From Poronia punctata (taxonomy: Eukaryota; Ascomycota; Sordariomycetes; Xylariales; Xylariaceae), in NCBI GenBank assembly GCA_022579005.1, contig MU401608.1:1-64000 (forward strand): 64,000 nt of DNA. Reading direction: 5' to 3'. Below, piece by piece: positions 49,101-60,480 of this stretch. The notes under the pieces are model-generated. The model ran no database searches, was not told the origin of the DNA, and saw nothing but the letters and a program-made list of their open reading frames with translations. Made by a program: the position numbers and the translations under genes. The number at the start of each line of letters is the position of its first letter. Within the stretch, counting starts at the first letter, position 1.

Positions 49101-49744
49101 TGCCCTGTCAGTCCATTCTGTACAGCTTCTTCCTGTCTTTTCTCTCTGACATGTTGGCTCAGCATGCCACTTCCACCATTCCCAAAGCTAGATTTCCGTT
49201 CTACGTCCTCCTCAAGTCTCCGACGTTTTTGCTGGGGTACGAATATACGGTCGTCAACGTTATTCACATGCTCGATCATGGAACTAAATGCTGCGTTTGG
49301 AACTTGAGTTGGCGCTGCTTGGTGGACTGGAAAATCGGCAGGCCCGTCGGGGCTTGCGAAACTGAAAGAAACCGCATTAGGGCCATCGGAAGGTTGGTAC
49401 AAGGGGTTTGTGTGCGTCGGGGTGTTGCTATTAGACGCGATCGAGGGATTGAAGCCGCGTGGGTTGAGAAGGGCCGCAGGATTATAGGACGGGAATGCGG
49501 GAGCAGCCACGCCGTTTGGATCGCTGCTTTGTTGCGCATATGCTAATAAGGTTTAAAATGTCAGCCACATGACGTTAATAAATTGGGTTGATCGGGATGG
49601 CAAGGGTCGGTAAAGGACTTGTGGCCGAAATACCAGACAATGCGCATCATAGGGTTTACGTGATGTCCACGGGCATCATGCGAGTAAAAGGAATGAGAGG
49701 GGTCGGGTAGATGTCATACCTTGAGAGGGCGCGTTTGACGCCAT
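46194..49744 (-). CDS. SNF2-family helicase with RING finger (HLTF/Rad5-like)
   Basis: Exons (complement) 49744-49720, 49542-49075 and 49012-46194 give 1103 aa; the first exon codes only eight residues plus one base. The build is that of Rad5/HLTF proteins, DNA-dependent ATPases with ubiquitin-ligase activity in replication-fork repair or chromatin remodelling. After a disordered N-terminus, residues about 180-270 resemble a HIRAN-type DNA-end-binding domain, though this is tentative. SNF2 motifs follow: LADMMGLGKT (Walker A, about 456-465), DEAH (608-611) and VTGTPVQNKLDDL. An inserted RING-like finger lies at about 820-877, with C-x2-C, H-x2-C-x2-C and C-x2-C pairs. The helicase C lobe (about 940-1060) has SISAGGLGLNL and QAIDRVHRLGQKRPV. 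Which of several fungal Rad5/Rad16-like paralogues it is cannot be decided here. Nuclear. Confidence 0.92.
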
Positions 49745-52700
49745 TTCATCCGAGTTGGCCACAAGTTGTCGCCTCGCGGCCCGGCGGGGTAGTCCGGGGT
49801 AGTGCCTTTGGCAATTTGCTGTGCAAAGCTTGCAACGTCAAAGGTGCTCTAACAGACACCCTTATGCCAAAGGCCCCAAAGCAGCGAGGGGTTGGCGAGG
49901 CGCACATATGTGCAAAAGAACGATTTAGGTCGGCAGAATGTTTGATATGTATGAGTCGGGAGAGCAAAGCTATCCATCCGTCGGGGAACAAAAGGATGGG
50001 CGACGGTGGCTTGAGCCAGGTCCTGTTGGTTGTTTGAAGCTAGCTGCCAGTCCTGCGTGCCTGCGTGCCTGCGTGCCTACCTACACCCCAGGCAGAGAAG
50101 CAAGGCTTGGGTTGGGGTGTTGCGCGATTGATTGCGCGCGCGTCCGTAGGGGAGAGCTGATTAGGCTAACCTAGCAAGCCGTAATTGTAATTGTAGATAA
50201 GGTTAGGTAACTGCCGGAGGGGATCGGGAATGCTTTGAAGGCCAAAACATTATTTAGCACGGCCGAGTGAGATAGTACAAAGTCCGAAATCTACTCGTAG
50301 GTACCGTACCCATGGATGTAAGTGATAGGCAAAGGTGCGGTCACGTTTAGAGTCACGAGGACATATTTCAGGTCGTTGGCCGAGAGTTTGTAGCTGCAGG
50401 GAGCGTGAGAGAATGGCATATGTACAAGGGTAGAGTAGGTACTAAGTAGGTAATAGTGGTGGCAAGCGATGCTTGATGTTACGAGTACGAGTATGTAGGT
50501 TTAAGTGCAGTCAATAGGGGACCGGCTACAGGGTTCTTAATTTTGTCTGGAAACCATTTCCACAGTAGGTAGGTTAGGTACCTGGCATGGGTTATGAATG
50601 ACGCCCAGGTGTTGTATTTGTTGCCGGAGCACTCAAGCAGACCTGGGCAGAACCTTGGGTTGGCTCTCACAGTACCTACCTCCTTACCTCATTGTCCATT
50701 CATCATAGATATAAATATCAAAAGTGAAATAGGTACATGTATATAAACCCATTCGATCAAGGAGGTACCTGCTTCCTCTCTGCTTGAATGCCGAACTTTG
50801 CAGTGCCTACCTACATACATTAGTTTTAACTTCTATCTCTTGGTATCATCAACTACCCCACCAAATTGAAGATGTCAGCTAACAGGGATTATAGTCAGGC
50901 AGTTCAGGGTTACATGGAAGTATCCGCAAATGACTCTCCGCCTCGGTGATAGATAGGTTTAGTACAGTACGAGTAAAGAACGCTTTGCCAGCATGCCAGG
51001 CTGCACCCCCTCAATATCAAAGTCTTGCCAAACGGCAGAGCAGACATGGGGAGTATTTATTCCCACAGCTGATGCTACTTAAATCATCGCAAGTAATGAC
51101 GCTTTCCAGTTCTGCGTTGGAGACTGCTGGTACGAGTAGGTATCGCGTCCATGCCGCTACCTACTTACCTACTAGTACAGCCCTGCCTGCCGCCACCCTT
51201 TCATCTCAAGTGGGCCCTCTAGGTGCCTTATTCCAAGTTGCCCTGTTCTGCCTGCTTCCAGACATGCCCCAAATGCGATGATAACTGGCTCTCTGCATTG
51301 CTAGCGTTGAGCAGACATGGTCACAGACGATGCGTTACACTATTTCACAGTCCGAACTTGAAGATGTATTAAAATGGAGTTTGTGCTAGGATTAGGCAGC
51401 TTACCATAACTTGGGAATGTATTCGGTACGTTATACCTACGTAGTCCAGCATATTCAGTAATATGTAATTACCTTGATATGATTGATAGACACGCAAGGG
51501 TAAATTAAGTTGAATCAAATGTAATACATGTCCTCGGTAAATTCTCAAGTTCCGGTCTGAACTGGGTAAAGATGTTACCGATAGACATCTTTGTTGTGTG
51601 TATCAACATTGTATATATTATGTAAGTACATCAGATGGAAGCAATGGGGAAAGTTCCCGCCTTCTGAATGGAACAGCTGCCGGTCTGCTGACCTGCTAAA
51701 ACTTCCAACGCTCCTACTCAATATGGGCCTTAAAAGACCACGTGCCCCTGCCGATCCATTCATCGCTGATAAGATTTGGTAATAGACTCCTTATTACTTT
51801 TCATCATCATACAACGCTTCACTATCCCTCGTAGTACTACCTACTAGGAGGTACCTACTATGTAGGTAGGTAGGTAGTATCCCTCAACTACGAGATGTAA
51901 GTGCGGGGAACAAGAGTAACCTACCTTAGGTATTCAGTTTCACTCTTTCCTTGCACGTACAGAAAGCCAAGAGGGTGTACATAGTAGAGAAAGAATATGT
52001 ATGGTAAAGGTCCGATTTGATAAGAGAGTTGGTTGCCCGAATCAGGTGACGACGCATTTTACCCTACCTACTTTACCTTATGCAACCTAATAACCTATGC
52101 CATCCTGTCTGCAATGCCCGGCTTCTGCATCTAAACCAGAGCAGGTGACGAAGAAGCCCTCGGCCCTTGTCTGCCCACCAAAAGGAATGAGCAAATCACG
52201 TGGCCATCTTTTTCGGCCTTGTAAGATTATTCTTCACTTTCTTTTCTTACTTTTACATTTATTTATTTATTTATTCATTCATTTTCCCAACTAACTACTT
52301 TACTCTTGAGGTTTGGTTTTGTATTGTCATGCTACAACGTAGATATGGGGGGAAGTTGGCCAAGCGCTTAATGCGACAAGGGGTTTGTCTCATCGCTGCT
52401 TCAAGGAGTTGAGTCCTCGCTCACTTAAAAACCCATGCAGTGTTACAGAGTACCCATTCCGAAGCAAGGTATACTCGTAGAAAAAGTCTCCGTGTTTAAC
52501 ATGTTTCTTGACAGATAGATATATATCCGACTTGTTTGAGAGGTTAATCATCCCGAAACCAAAGGTTAGTTTTTATCTTCCTACTTGGATGTAGGTTTGT
52601 AGACACTTAATATGTAAGTAAGCCTATTGTAACATCTTCCTACTTCCCCTTCACTTTCTTTTCTAAACCTTCTCTTCTTGAATTCTCTGTTAGCCTAGCA

Positions 52701-52927
52701 GCTTGGTCTGCTTCTCTTTCTTCTATTTGCGTATTTCATTCATTATACGCACGCGCTTCACTTCTTGTTGTTTATTGCGCTAAGTGGTGGCTGGCCATCA
52801 CCTTTTCCCATTCATTACGTCCTGGTGGTTTGAAGCCAAAGAGGAAGACGAGCAAGAGAGTAACAGACAGAGGGAAACAAAACAAGGATATACAACAAAA
52901 ACAAACAGCAGAAGAAACAACAGCAAA
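49745..52927. other. Divergent intergenic region
   Basis: A 3.2-kb spacer between divergent starts. It holds (CCTGCGTG)3 at 50052-50077, several GTACCTACC/TACGAGTACGAG motifs, and a hairpin at 51835-51878. The last 300 bp before 52928 are CT-rich and then A-rich, like a fungal promoter/leader. No gene family is recognisable. Confidence 0.5.
51835..51878. repeat. CTACCTAC / GTAGGTAG inverted repeat
   Basis: ACTACCTACTA at the left is matched by repeated GTAGGTAG units at the right, with GGTACC between, so the stretch can fold into a hairpin. It belongs to the dispersed motif family of the spacers. Confidence 0.75.
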
Positions 52928-53437
52928 ATGACACCCAACACCATCAAACCACTACCCCTCTACATCTACCTCATCCTCCTCATCCAAATAACTCTCACAA
53001 ACGGAGCCGCAATCCAAATCCGAACCATCCTAACCCCAAGACAAACCCCAACCCCAACCCCAATAACACCACCACCATCCCTAATAATGTCCTGCCCCGA
53101 ATACAGCCGAGTAGCGAACCTCTCAACCATCGCCTCGAACACGACTCTCCGGGGCGCATTCCTACGGTCCTCATCCCTGGGCACATTCGCAGCGGCGCAT
53201 ATCCTCGACGTCGAGAAGCCCAAGTTGGCCAGTATCAAGTTCGACAAGGATCTGAACCAGCAGTGCGGGAATCTGAGCGAGCTGGCCATCGTCGAGGCTG
53301 ATCGGAACTTGACGAATGGCGTTGTGGCCGGGATGAGGCTTTTGGATGCGCCGGGCGTGGCGCCTGATAATCTTGCCATGCCTATCCTTGCTGTCTTGTT
53401 CGTGGTTCTTATGGGCGTGCCTGCGTCGGCGCTTTAG
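52928..53437 (+). CDS. Small secreted protein, probably GPI- or membrane-anchored
   Basis: A single 169-aa frame. The N-terminus is a signal peptide: a hydrophobic core LYIYLILLIQITLTNG, cleaved near GAAIQI. A Pro/Thr linker follows, then a compact domain of about 90 residues with two Cys (MSCPEYS and NQQCGNLS) that could pair, and four Asn-x-Ser/Thr sites (NLST, NTT, NLS, NLT). The C-terminus NLAMPILAVLFVVLMGVPASAL is a hydrophobic stretch running to the very end, as in GPI-anchor signals, with a possible omega site upstream. I do not recognise the family. Codon use shifts from C/A-rich in the first 60 codons to ordinary later. A frame with GTG/ATG-like openings extends upstream, but the signal peptide fixes the start at 52928. 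Confidence 0.72.
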   Translation: MTPNTIKPLPLYIYLILLIQITLTNGAAIQIRTILTPRQTPTPTPITPPPSLIMSCPEYSRVANLSTIASNTTLRGAFLRSSSLGTFAAAHILDVEKPKLASIKFDKDLNQQCGNLSELAIVEADRNLTNGVVAGMRLLDAPGVAPDNLAMPILAVLFVVLMGVPASAL

Positions 53438-54160
53438 TAGGTGGAGGGGTATTCTCTATCACACTCTTTCCTGTATATGCGCTCAAGATTTTAAGGCATT
53501 GACGACATACGGTCGGTGATGAGAGGTTAGCATAGCGTGTGATGAAAATGCTGGTATATGGGAAGGGTGCTGGCACGGCTGGACCGGGGGAGGGAATGGA
53601 ATGGAAGTTGACCAAGTTCGTTCCCAAAAAACGTTTTATTATTCCAGCGAATAAATATAAATATAAATACAGCATTGTTAAGGGAAGGTAGGATGAAGCG
53701 CTTTGTACGCACTCGCTTTCGAATGTCAATAGTTGTTGTACAAGGCCTGCGCGTAAAGCAGAGCGATAACAATATTAAACGCCGACTAGTCCATAGTACG
53801 CCTCCCGAAAAGCAATTTCAGCCAATGTATCCGCCGTGCCATTAAGTAAATAATACAGTCCCAAACCCAAAAACGCCTCGCAGTATCCCGTCCTTTTTGG
53901 TCGTAGGGTTTTACGCCAACCCGTGCTGTTGCAGCGCGAGTATTCAGATCTCTGGACTTTTGATATGACGTGATAACCATCGTTCAAGGGGAACGGCATA
54001 AACGTGCCTTGTTGCTGTGACTGATGATGGGCGGCCGCCACCTCACACTGACAGGCAGGTACAACGTGAGACTGCCGGCTGACGATATATATGATAGGTA
54101 GGTTAAAACAATTTTATTGGGCTACCGGCCACGCTAAACACCGACAGTAATCGTCATCAC
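53438..54160. other. Convergent intergenic region
   Basis: This is the 3' flank of the small secreted-protein gene and of the Arg/Ser-rich gene. No coding evidence was found; the frames at 53409-53772 (-) and 53775-54041 (-) look random. Confidence 0.5.
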
Positions 54161-54826
54161 TCAGGCCGTATGCTCGTCCCCGATGACATCCCCACCAATT
54201 GGGAAAATGTCGATGACCTCTGCTTGTAAGATCCCTTTGACCGTCGATATGTCGTTCGGCACTGTTATCTCGCTTGTGGTAGGCGCAAGCGTAGCGGCCT
54301 CGACGGCCATAACCCCAACCGTGTCGGTGTGCGGTAAGACATCGAAGTCTGCAGGCATTCTCGGATGAGGTCTGCTACGGCTCCGGGTCCTTTGCCGCCT
54401 GCGCTTCGGCGTGTCTTGCACTAGCGAGAAATGTGGAGAGCGGGATCGCGAGGGCGACTGACTGCGACGGCGGGCCCCGTTAAGTTGCAAAATCCGTAGC
54501 ATCTTCCGGCGCGACGGCGAGAGCGAGGCCGATTTGTCGCGGCGGCGGAATCCCTGTAGCAGGAGGTGTTGCGACGACGACCGAGACAGAGATGATACGT
54601 CCAAGTACCGCGACGTACTGCGGTACCGACAGCGTCCCCGACACACGGCCGATTCATCCCGGCCTGTACTCGATTCAAAAAAATCTCGACATCGCTTGCG
54701 GCCTCGCTGATTCTCCGGCTCGGGGGACGACACGGCCCTCAAAGTCATATCGACTAGATCGTCCGCGGCCATTGGTAAGACTGAGGTTGGTTCTGGTGCA
54801 GTTGGCTCGATAAAGAGAGCCTTCAT
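54161..54826 (-). CDS. Hypothetical Arg/Ser-rich protein
   Basis: A single open frame of 221 aa. Residues about 40-155 are rich in Arg and Ser with RS-type patches (SQSPSRSRSPHFS, RRRQRTRSRSRPHP), resembling splicing-factor-like disordered regions. The ends are acidic or hydrophobic, for example MAADDLVDMTLRAV near the start and EVIDIFPIGGDVIGDE near the end. No folded domain, signal peptide or membrane segment is recognised. The length and absence of stops make it a fair candidate gene, but no homologue was recalled and the composition could keep a random frame open. Transcript support would decide. Confidence 0.5.
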   Translation of the reverse strand: MKALFIEPTAPEPTSVLPMAADDLVDMTLRAVSSPEPENQRGRKRCRDFFESSTGRDESAVCRGRCRYRSTSRYLDVSSLSRSSSQHLLLQGFRRRDKSASLSPSRRKMLRILQLNGARRRSQSPSRSRSPHFSLVQDTPKRRRQRTRSRSRPHPRMPADFDVLPHTDTVGVMAVEAATLAPTTSEITVPNDISTVKGILQAEVIDIFPIGGDVIGDEHTA

Positions 54827-57230
54827 GGGGTTCGATGCTTTTTATGGAGCTACCTGTATTTAAGGTAGAATTGTGCCGGGCCGAAAGATATGCTCAAGCG
54901 GCGATAATAGGTATATGTTCGGTGATAGGTACCTAGTAGGTATATGTTTATGGCAGCAGACTCCCACCCATCAGTCTCGACAAGTGATCCTTGCCTACCG
55001 GTACGCCAAGTCTGATTTTGGATGGTTTGAAGTGGTAGACGGAGCACGGTTCTATCTGTAAGGAAGAGGTCTGAAGACAGAATGTCTCGCACGGGGCCGT
55101 AGCTTTACATAAAAGACAAGATACGAATCAACCGATGGGGAATTCCTTTCGTCACCCTTGGGTACATTCCCCAGGGCGGCACTCGAGGCGGGGGGATCGC
55201 GATTCGCACGGATGTCGATGCTCGAGTTAGTCGTGACGGGTTTGATAAGGAAGGCCCGACCGATCTAACCAAGGGAGACCCAGAGATACCGGGTGGCGAT
55301 CGTGGTTTCCCTCGGGGATCTTATTGTAAATAAATGCGGACGTTGGTGTTTGAGCTAGAGAGGTCGGCACACTTGAGCGCAATTGGTTGATCAGGTGTCT
55401 TCGGATTCCGTTGATACGAACGAACTCTATTGTAGAACGACGCAAACCTTGTCCCAATAGCGCAGATGTCGAGCAATTGTGACCGATTTAACGTTTATCT
55501 GACGCCAATTCCTCAATCATACAACCTTCAATTCTTTATATAACCCTCGACATGAATAGCCTTTCAAATGATGTGTTGGTAGGGAAATGGGGACGGTATA
55601 GGTCGGTAACACAAAGTATGTGCACCTATAACGAACTGCATCAGGGGAGGGCAAGCTACATATGTAACCCTACTTACAAACCTGTTGTATGAGGATGGAC
55701 GGAGGGAGGTTAGTTGTGGCATTGTCTAGTTGTGCCAAGGGGTTCGTCCGTGCCTGGGCTGCATGTTTGCTCGGATGGCCCAGCCTATGGCGTTCCCGGC
55801 CAGACGGTCGATATGTACGTGATCGCGTGATGACCGGTAAGCTTCCTGGAGGATTTACTAGTAATAAAACCAAGTAGCGACGTCGCTAACCTTGGATGAT
55901 AAAACTTACGTGTACATGCGCATAGCATTAAACAGGAGACGAGAAGTCTTAACGTCTAACCTACCCAGTATGATTCACCATCATAACCGGGGCACGGGGC
56001 ACAACCATAGCTTGTCGCACCATCTACAATCCCATTCCCTACATCAGCCTACCATCTACCGTGCGGCTGTCTAGCCGTTTTCTGTATGCTGTATGACAAT
56101 AGATGTCTGATGTTATGCCTCTTCTATGGCATGGGGTGGATGTATGGACGGTTGAAGCTTGTTTCCATGAATGACCGGGAAGTATGAGGCTTGGGATAGG
56201 CAAAACGCACAGAGTCGGCATTGGCATTGTGTGCCATGATATACCCAGTTCAGGCATTCAAAAATCGAGAACGTGGATGGAACAAAAGAATGTGTACGGT
56301 TGGTAGGTTAGATAGGTGATATCTACTCAGATACGTAGGATCATGTCATACCATGTCATTGATATAGGTACCTAAGTACCTACCTACCTCGATGTGTGCA
56401 TATCGGCTCCTCCTCTCGCCGGATTCTGGGGGCGGCCGACTACAAGTTTACGGGGAGAAAGTCCGGTATCCAATCACCTAAAAGTTCCTCTTTATTAAAC
56501 AAGTTCGCGTCCGTGTCTTGTTAACCTAGGGAGGTTAGCATGAACTAGACGGTTTGATGCTATCTTTTAGTTGGACCCAAAGCCCTGCTCCAGACCAGAG
56601 ACCAATCTCGGTAGGGCAAGCGTAGCAGTACTTTGTCTATACTTTATATGGTGCCAATACTCGTGGGCACGGGCAACTTCTGGGATGCTAATGTGGTTGT
56701 AATTCCCATTCCACCAATAAGATGCTCTGGTAGCTTTCGAGTGGAGTATCAGGCACAATGCTAACACCTAAGGTACTTGTCATCTACCTCTCTATCTGTA
56801 CGTGTACTAACCACTGCCTAAGGCGTCTTGGCGTTCCTTGGCAAGCTAAGGCGAATCGAGATGTCCCTATCGTGACAACATCATTTCAACCTGGTAGTCT
56901 AGGGGATTCAACACTTTCTACTACTCGTAGGTTAGACGTATTCACAACATCTGCCAAACCGGCGTAATACTTCTCTGGGCGTTTTATTTCTTGTCTTTTA
57001 CTAGCTATACTCAGCCCTATCAAAATTCCGATCAACTCGCAGTCCAAGGCGTAGGGCAGCCTCATCCCGGCCGTTGACACTTGACAGGATGACAACATAG
57101 GTGCCAGCCGCAGAATTCCACCCGTTTACTACCTCCTATATATCTACTCCCGGCTCCGTCCCACCGCGCTATTATATCTTGGGTTTCCCTCCCATCAGCT
57201 GGAGACACACTAGTTCCGTATCCGACCGTC
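54827..57230. other. Divergent intergenic region upstream of LSB6
   Basis: About 2.4 kb with dispersed GTACCTAGTAGGTA motifs (about 54928 and 56367-56390). No gene is seen; short frames on both strands look random. Confidence 0.55.
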
Positions 57231-59683
57231 ATGCCGCGTAACCGGCCTGCCACCACGGGCTATGAACGTCTGGCCCAGGCCGACCAGTTCAGCGATGAAT
57301 CCGACGACGATTTCATGGCGCAGAGTTCTGCCTCTCTGCAACCGCAATCCGTGCCTCGATATGCCCCCACTACTCAGCCTCGACCTCATTCCGGCATGTC
57401 GTCTCCCAAATCCCTTGCCAAAAAACGCCACCTCCCGAGACGTAATAGGAGTAACTCAGGGGTAGACTTGAAGGCTATCAACGCACGACTCGAACGCTGG
57501 GCCGACGAGATTGCCTCCAAATTCAAGAGGACCAAGGGGAAACAGCCTGGCGAGGAAGAGCGGCTCGAGATACACTACAGCGTTTTCCACCCAGTTGAAG
57601 GCATCCAACCTGCAACCGCCGAGACCCTAGCCGCCATGCCTCCGCCTGCCATGTCCAAGGCCGAGTTCGATAAGATCGTAAAGAGTGTGAGGGTCGCCAT
57701 CGACCAGGGCATGCACCCGAGCATGATCACCCAAGGCAGCTCTGGCAGCTACTTTGCGCGGAACACTGATGGCAAAATTGTGGGCGTCTTCAAGCCAAAG
57801 GACGAGGAGCCTTATGCCGCCGGCAACCCGAAATGGAACAAGTGGATTCACCGAAACCTGTTCCCTTGCTTTTTCGGGCGAGCATGGTAAGTCCTCGATA
57901 AGGCTAACACAAGCTTCTACGCTCGTCGGCGCTAACAATTCTCCAGCCTAATACCCAATCTCTCGTACGTTAGCGAGGCGGCGGCCTACACACTTGACTG
58001 CCAGCTGCGAACCAACATGGTGCCGTATACGGACGTTGTATGGTTGTCTTCCAAGTCGTTTCATTATCCATACTGGGACCGTCGGAGCTTCTACAGGAAA
58101 AAGAAGCCATTCCCTGCCAAGCCAGGTAGCTTTCAGGTCTTCCTCAAAGGTTTCAAAGATGCCAACATCTTTTTGAGGGAGAACCCGTGGCCCGATCAAT
58201 ATTGGTCCGGCTTCCGATCCAACGATACGCACCGTAATAGGCGTAGACGATGGACTACGCATTGCCGACCCTCGAGTAGAAACATTTCGGACGACTTGGA
58301 GAGTGACGATGAGCGCAGCGCCGAGACCCCGCGGCCACTTGGACCGGACAATTTCATGTGGACCGAAACTCTGAAGCAGTCGTTCCGAGAGGAACTTGAG
58401 AAACTGGTCGTATTAGATTACATCATGCGGAACACGGATCGAGGACTGGACAACTGGATGGTAAAAGTGGATTGGGAGACGCAGGAAGTGTCGATAGCTT
58501 CCGAGCCGCCGCAACTCAACATGGATATCATGGATGGGGATGGAGAGGAGATGGGGCCCAGGCCTGTTGACTTGACGCAACGAACGCAGCCGACCAGTTC
58601 CCAGTCACACCCCTATAGGGTCCAAATGCCGATGAAAGCAGGGGATTCCGGGAACACTGTGACTCCCAAGATATCCATCGGAGCGATTGATAATTCCCTG
58701 TCGTGGCCATGGAAGCATCCGGACGCTTGGCGAAGGTACTTTTCCCCTGGCCCCTTCTCCACCTCTCTTGGTTCGGAACTAGATAATATGCTGACCTAGC
58801 CTGGTAACGTAGTTTCCCCTTCGGTTGGCTTTTCTTGCCCGTGGACCTTATCGGGAGACCTTTCTCACAGAAGACAAGAGATCATTTCCTCCCCCTATTG
58901 ACGTCGACACTATGGTGGAGTCAGACTTGCCACGAATTACGGAAAGTCTTCCAGCTTGACCCCGACTTTCAGGAGAAGATGTTTTCGCGACAGATGGCCG
59001 TCATGAAAGGCCAGGCTTGGAACGTCGTCGAGACATTAAAGACGCCAGACCACGGACCTTTGGAACTAACACGTCGGGCAAGGGTTTGCGTATGGGACGA
59101 CCTAGTGGATGTTCCAGTCGCCGTGCCGATGCGCATGGCTTCGTCCGAAATGCACCGCAGAGCCGATCGCAGGCGCCAAGACGTAATCCAGGAGGAAATA
59201 GATATAGGGGCAGCCAACTCGACGACACGCCCGGCCAACGAGGGAGATGACTTGCTTGGCTTCCCCAGTGCTCTACCAAATCCCGGTCGGTTTGAGATGG
59301 CCACAAGCCCCAGCGCTCAGTCACCAGAGGGAGGGGAGAATGGCTCGACAAATGAGCTGCTAGTGGAGAACAAGTCACGCCCCTCAGTCAGTCAATTGGG
59401 CCCCAGGTCAAGTTATCAAGGCCCGACGAGGCCTGAAATCCATGCTGGCTCGCCAAAATACCGGCGTTTTTCATTTGCTACAGGTCACAGGAAGAATAAT
59501 TCTATCGCGCAACAGATGAATGGCGACTCGGAAAGGTACAGCTACGACGATGCTGCCGAGGACGATGTAGAAGGTGACCTAGGCTATGCCGCAGCCGAAG
59601 GTATGGAGGGTAATAGGCGCAAGGTGATTGTCGAGCGCTTGGAGACGGTGAAAGCGAAGAATCCTGTCTTTACTTGGTGTTAG
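57231..59683 (+). CDS. LSB6: Type II phosphatidylinositol 4-kinase
   Basis: Exons 57231-57886, 57947-58735 and 58813-59683 give 771 aa. Type II PI 4-kinases phosphorylate phosphatidylinositol at position 4 on Golgi, endosomal and vacuolar or plasma membranes. The catalytic core has TQGSSGSYFARNTDGKIVGV with ATP-site K188 in VGVFKPKDEEPY, a Cys-containing patch FPCFFGRACLIPN near the membrane-contact site, LDYIMRNTDRGLDNW with catalytic D383, and ISIGAIDNSLSWPWKHP with metal-binding D467 in the DFG-like position. RSFPFGWLFLPVDLIGRPFS and the following helices complete the fold. The last 180 residues are a disordered Ser/Glu-rich tail, longer than in yeast Lsb6. The N-terminal 110 residues are also disordered. 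The second intron restores Arg-Ser-Phe-Pro exactly at the conserved FPFGW motif. It is the last gene before the right AT-rich block, which starts about 800 bp downstream. Confidence 0.95.
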
Positions 59684-60480
59684 ACTGTCGCTGTTGTTTT
59701 CTATTCTGCTCAGAGGGCCCTGCTCTCTTTTTCGGCTTGTACATTATCCGGCAATGGGTCCAGGACTAGAATGATGTCTCGTCGTGGTTTTGTTTGCTTG
59801 GCTTGCTTTTGGGGCGATGGCGTTATAGGACTCGGCCTTGGACAGGCTGGAAATGCATATGTCAGGGCTCACATAGAAGGGTTCGGTTGTTTCCTTTGGC
59901 TTGATAGGTATTTGGGTCGTTGTCTACAAGTTTATAGACGCAGCCTAGCATTGCATCGCTTTTACGACGATAGGGGGATACCGGTCTGTTCTTTTTGTAC
60001 TATTATACATATTATTTTCGTCAATACCAACTAGTAATCACATGATCTTAATCAGCCACATGTTTAAACATCTGAAGACAGGCCGTCGTTTGTATTCCCT
60101 CGGGGTAAGGGTGAAGGAAGAGGGCATTATTTACTGATCAAGTAAAAGGGGTCATGATATTATTGATTATTTTTATTTTTATTCCCTGAAATAAGGTGTC
60201 TCTCTCACTTACATACCTCCTTATATACACGAAACTTACCGCCACATTCCCTTGTTATCGTCATCATAAGTCTCTATATAGACGAGTGGCGTAGGTTAGT
60301 AGTTACTGTTAGACTAGTCAATGTTTTGACCTTTTTTTCTACACAGCAAACCTGGTAGTGTTACGGTTCCGGTCTTGGTGCCTACGTGTACAGGCCAAGT
60401 CTACACTAAAATGCCTATATAAGTAAATGCCTAAGTTTACGAGGGAGATAGTGTTTTTGTTTTGTTTGCTATAACTATAA
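59684..60480. other. LSB6 3' flank and edge of the AT block
   Basis: Composition falls gradually toward AT here. No gene was recognised; ORF 59771-60034 is probably random. Confidence 0.55.
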
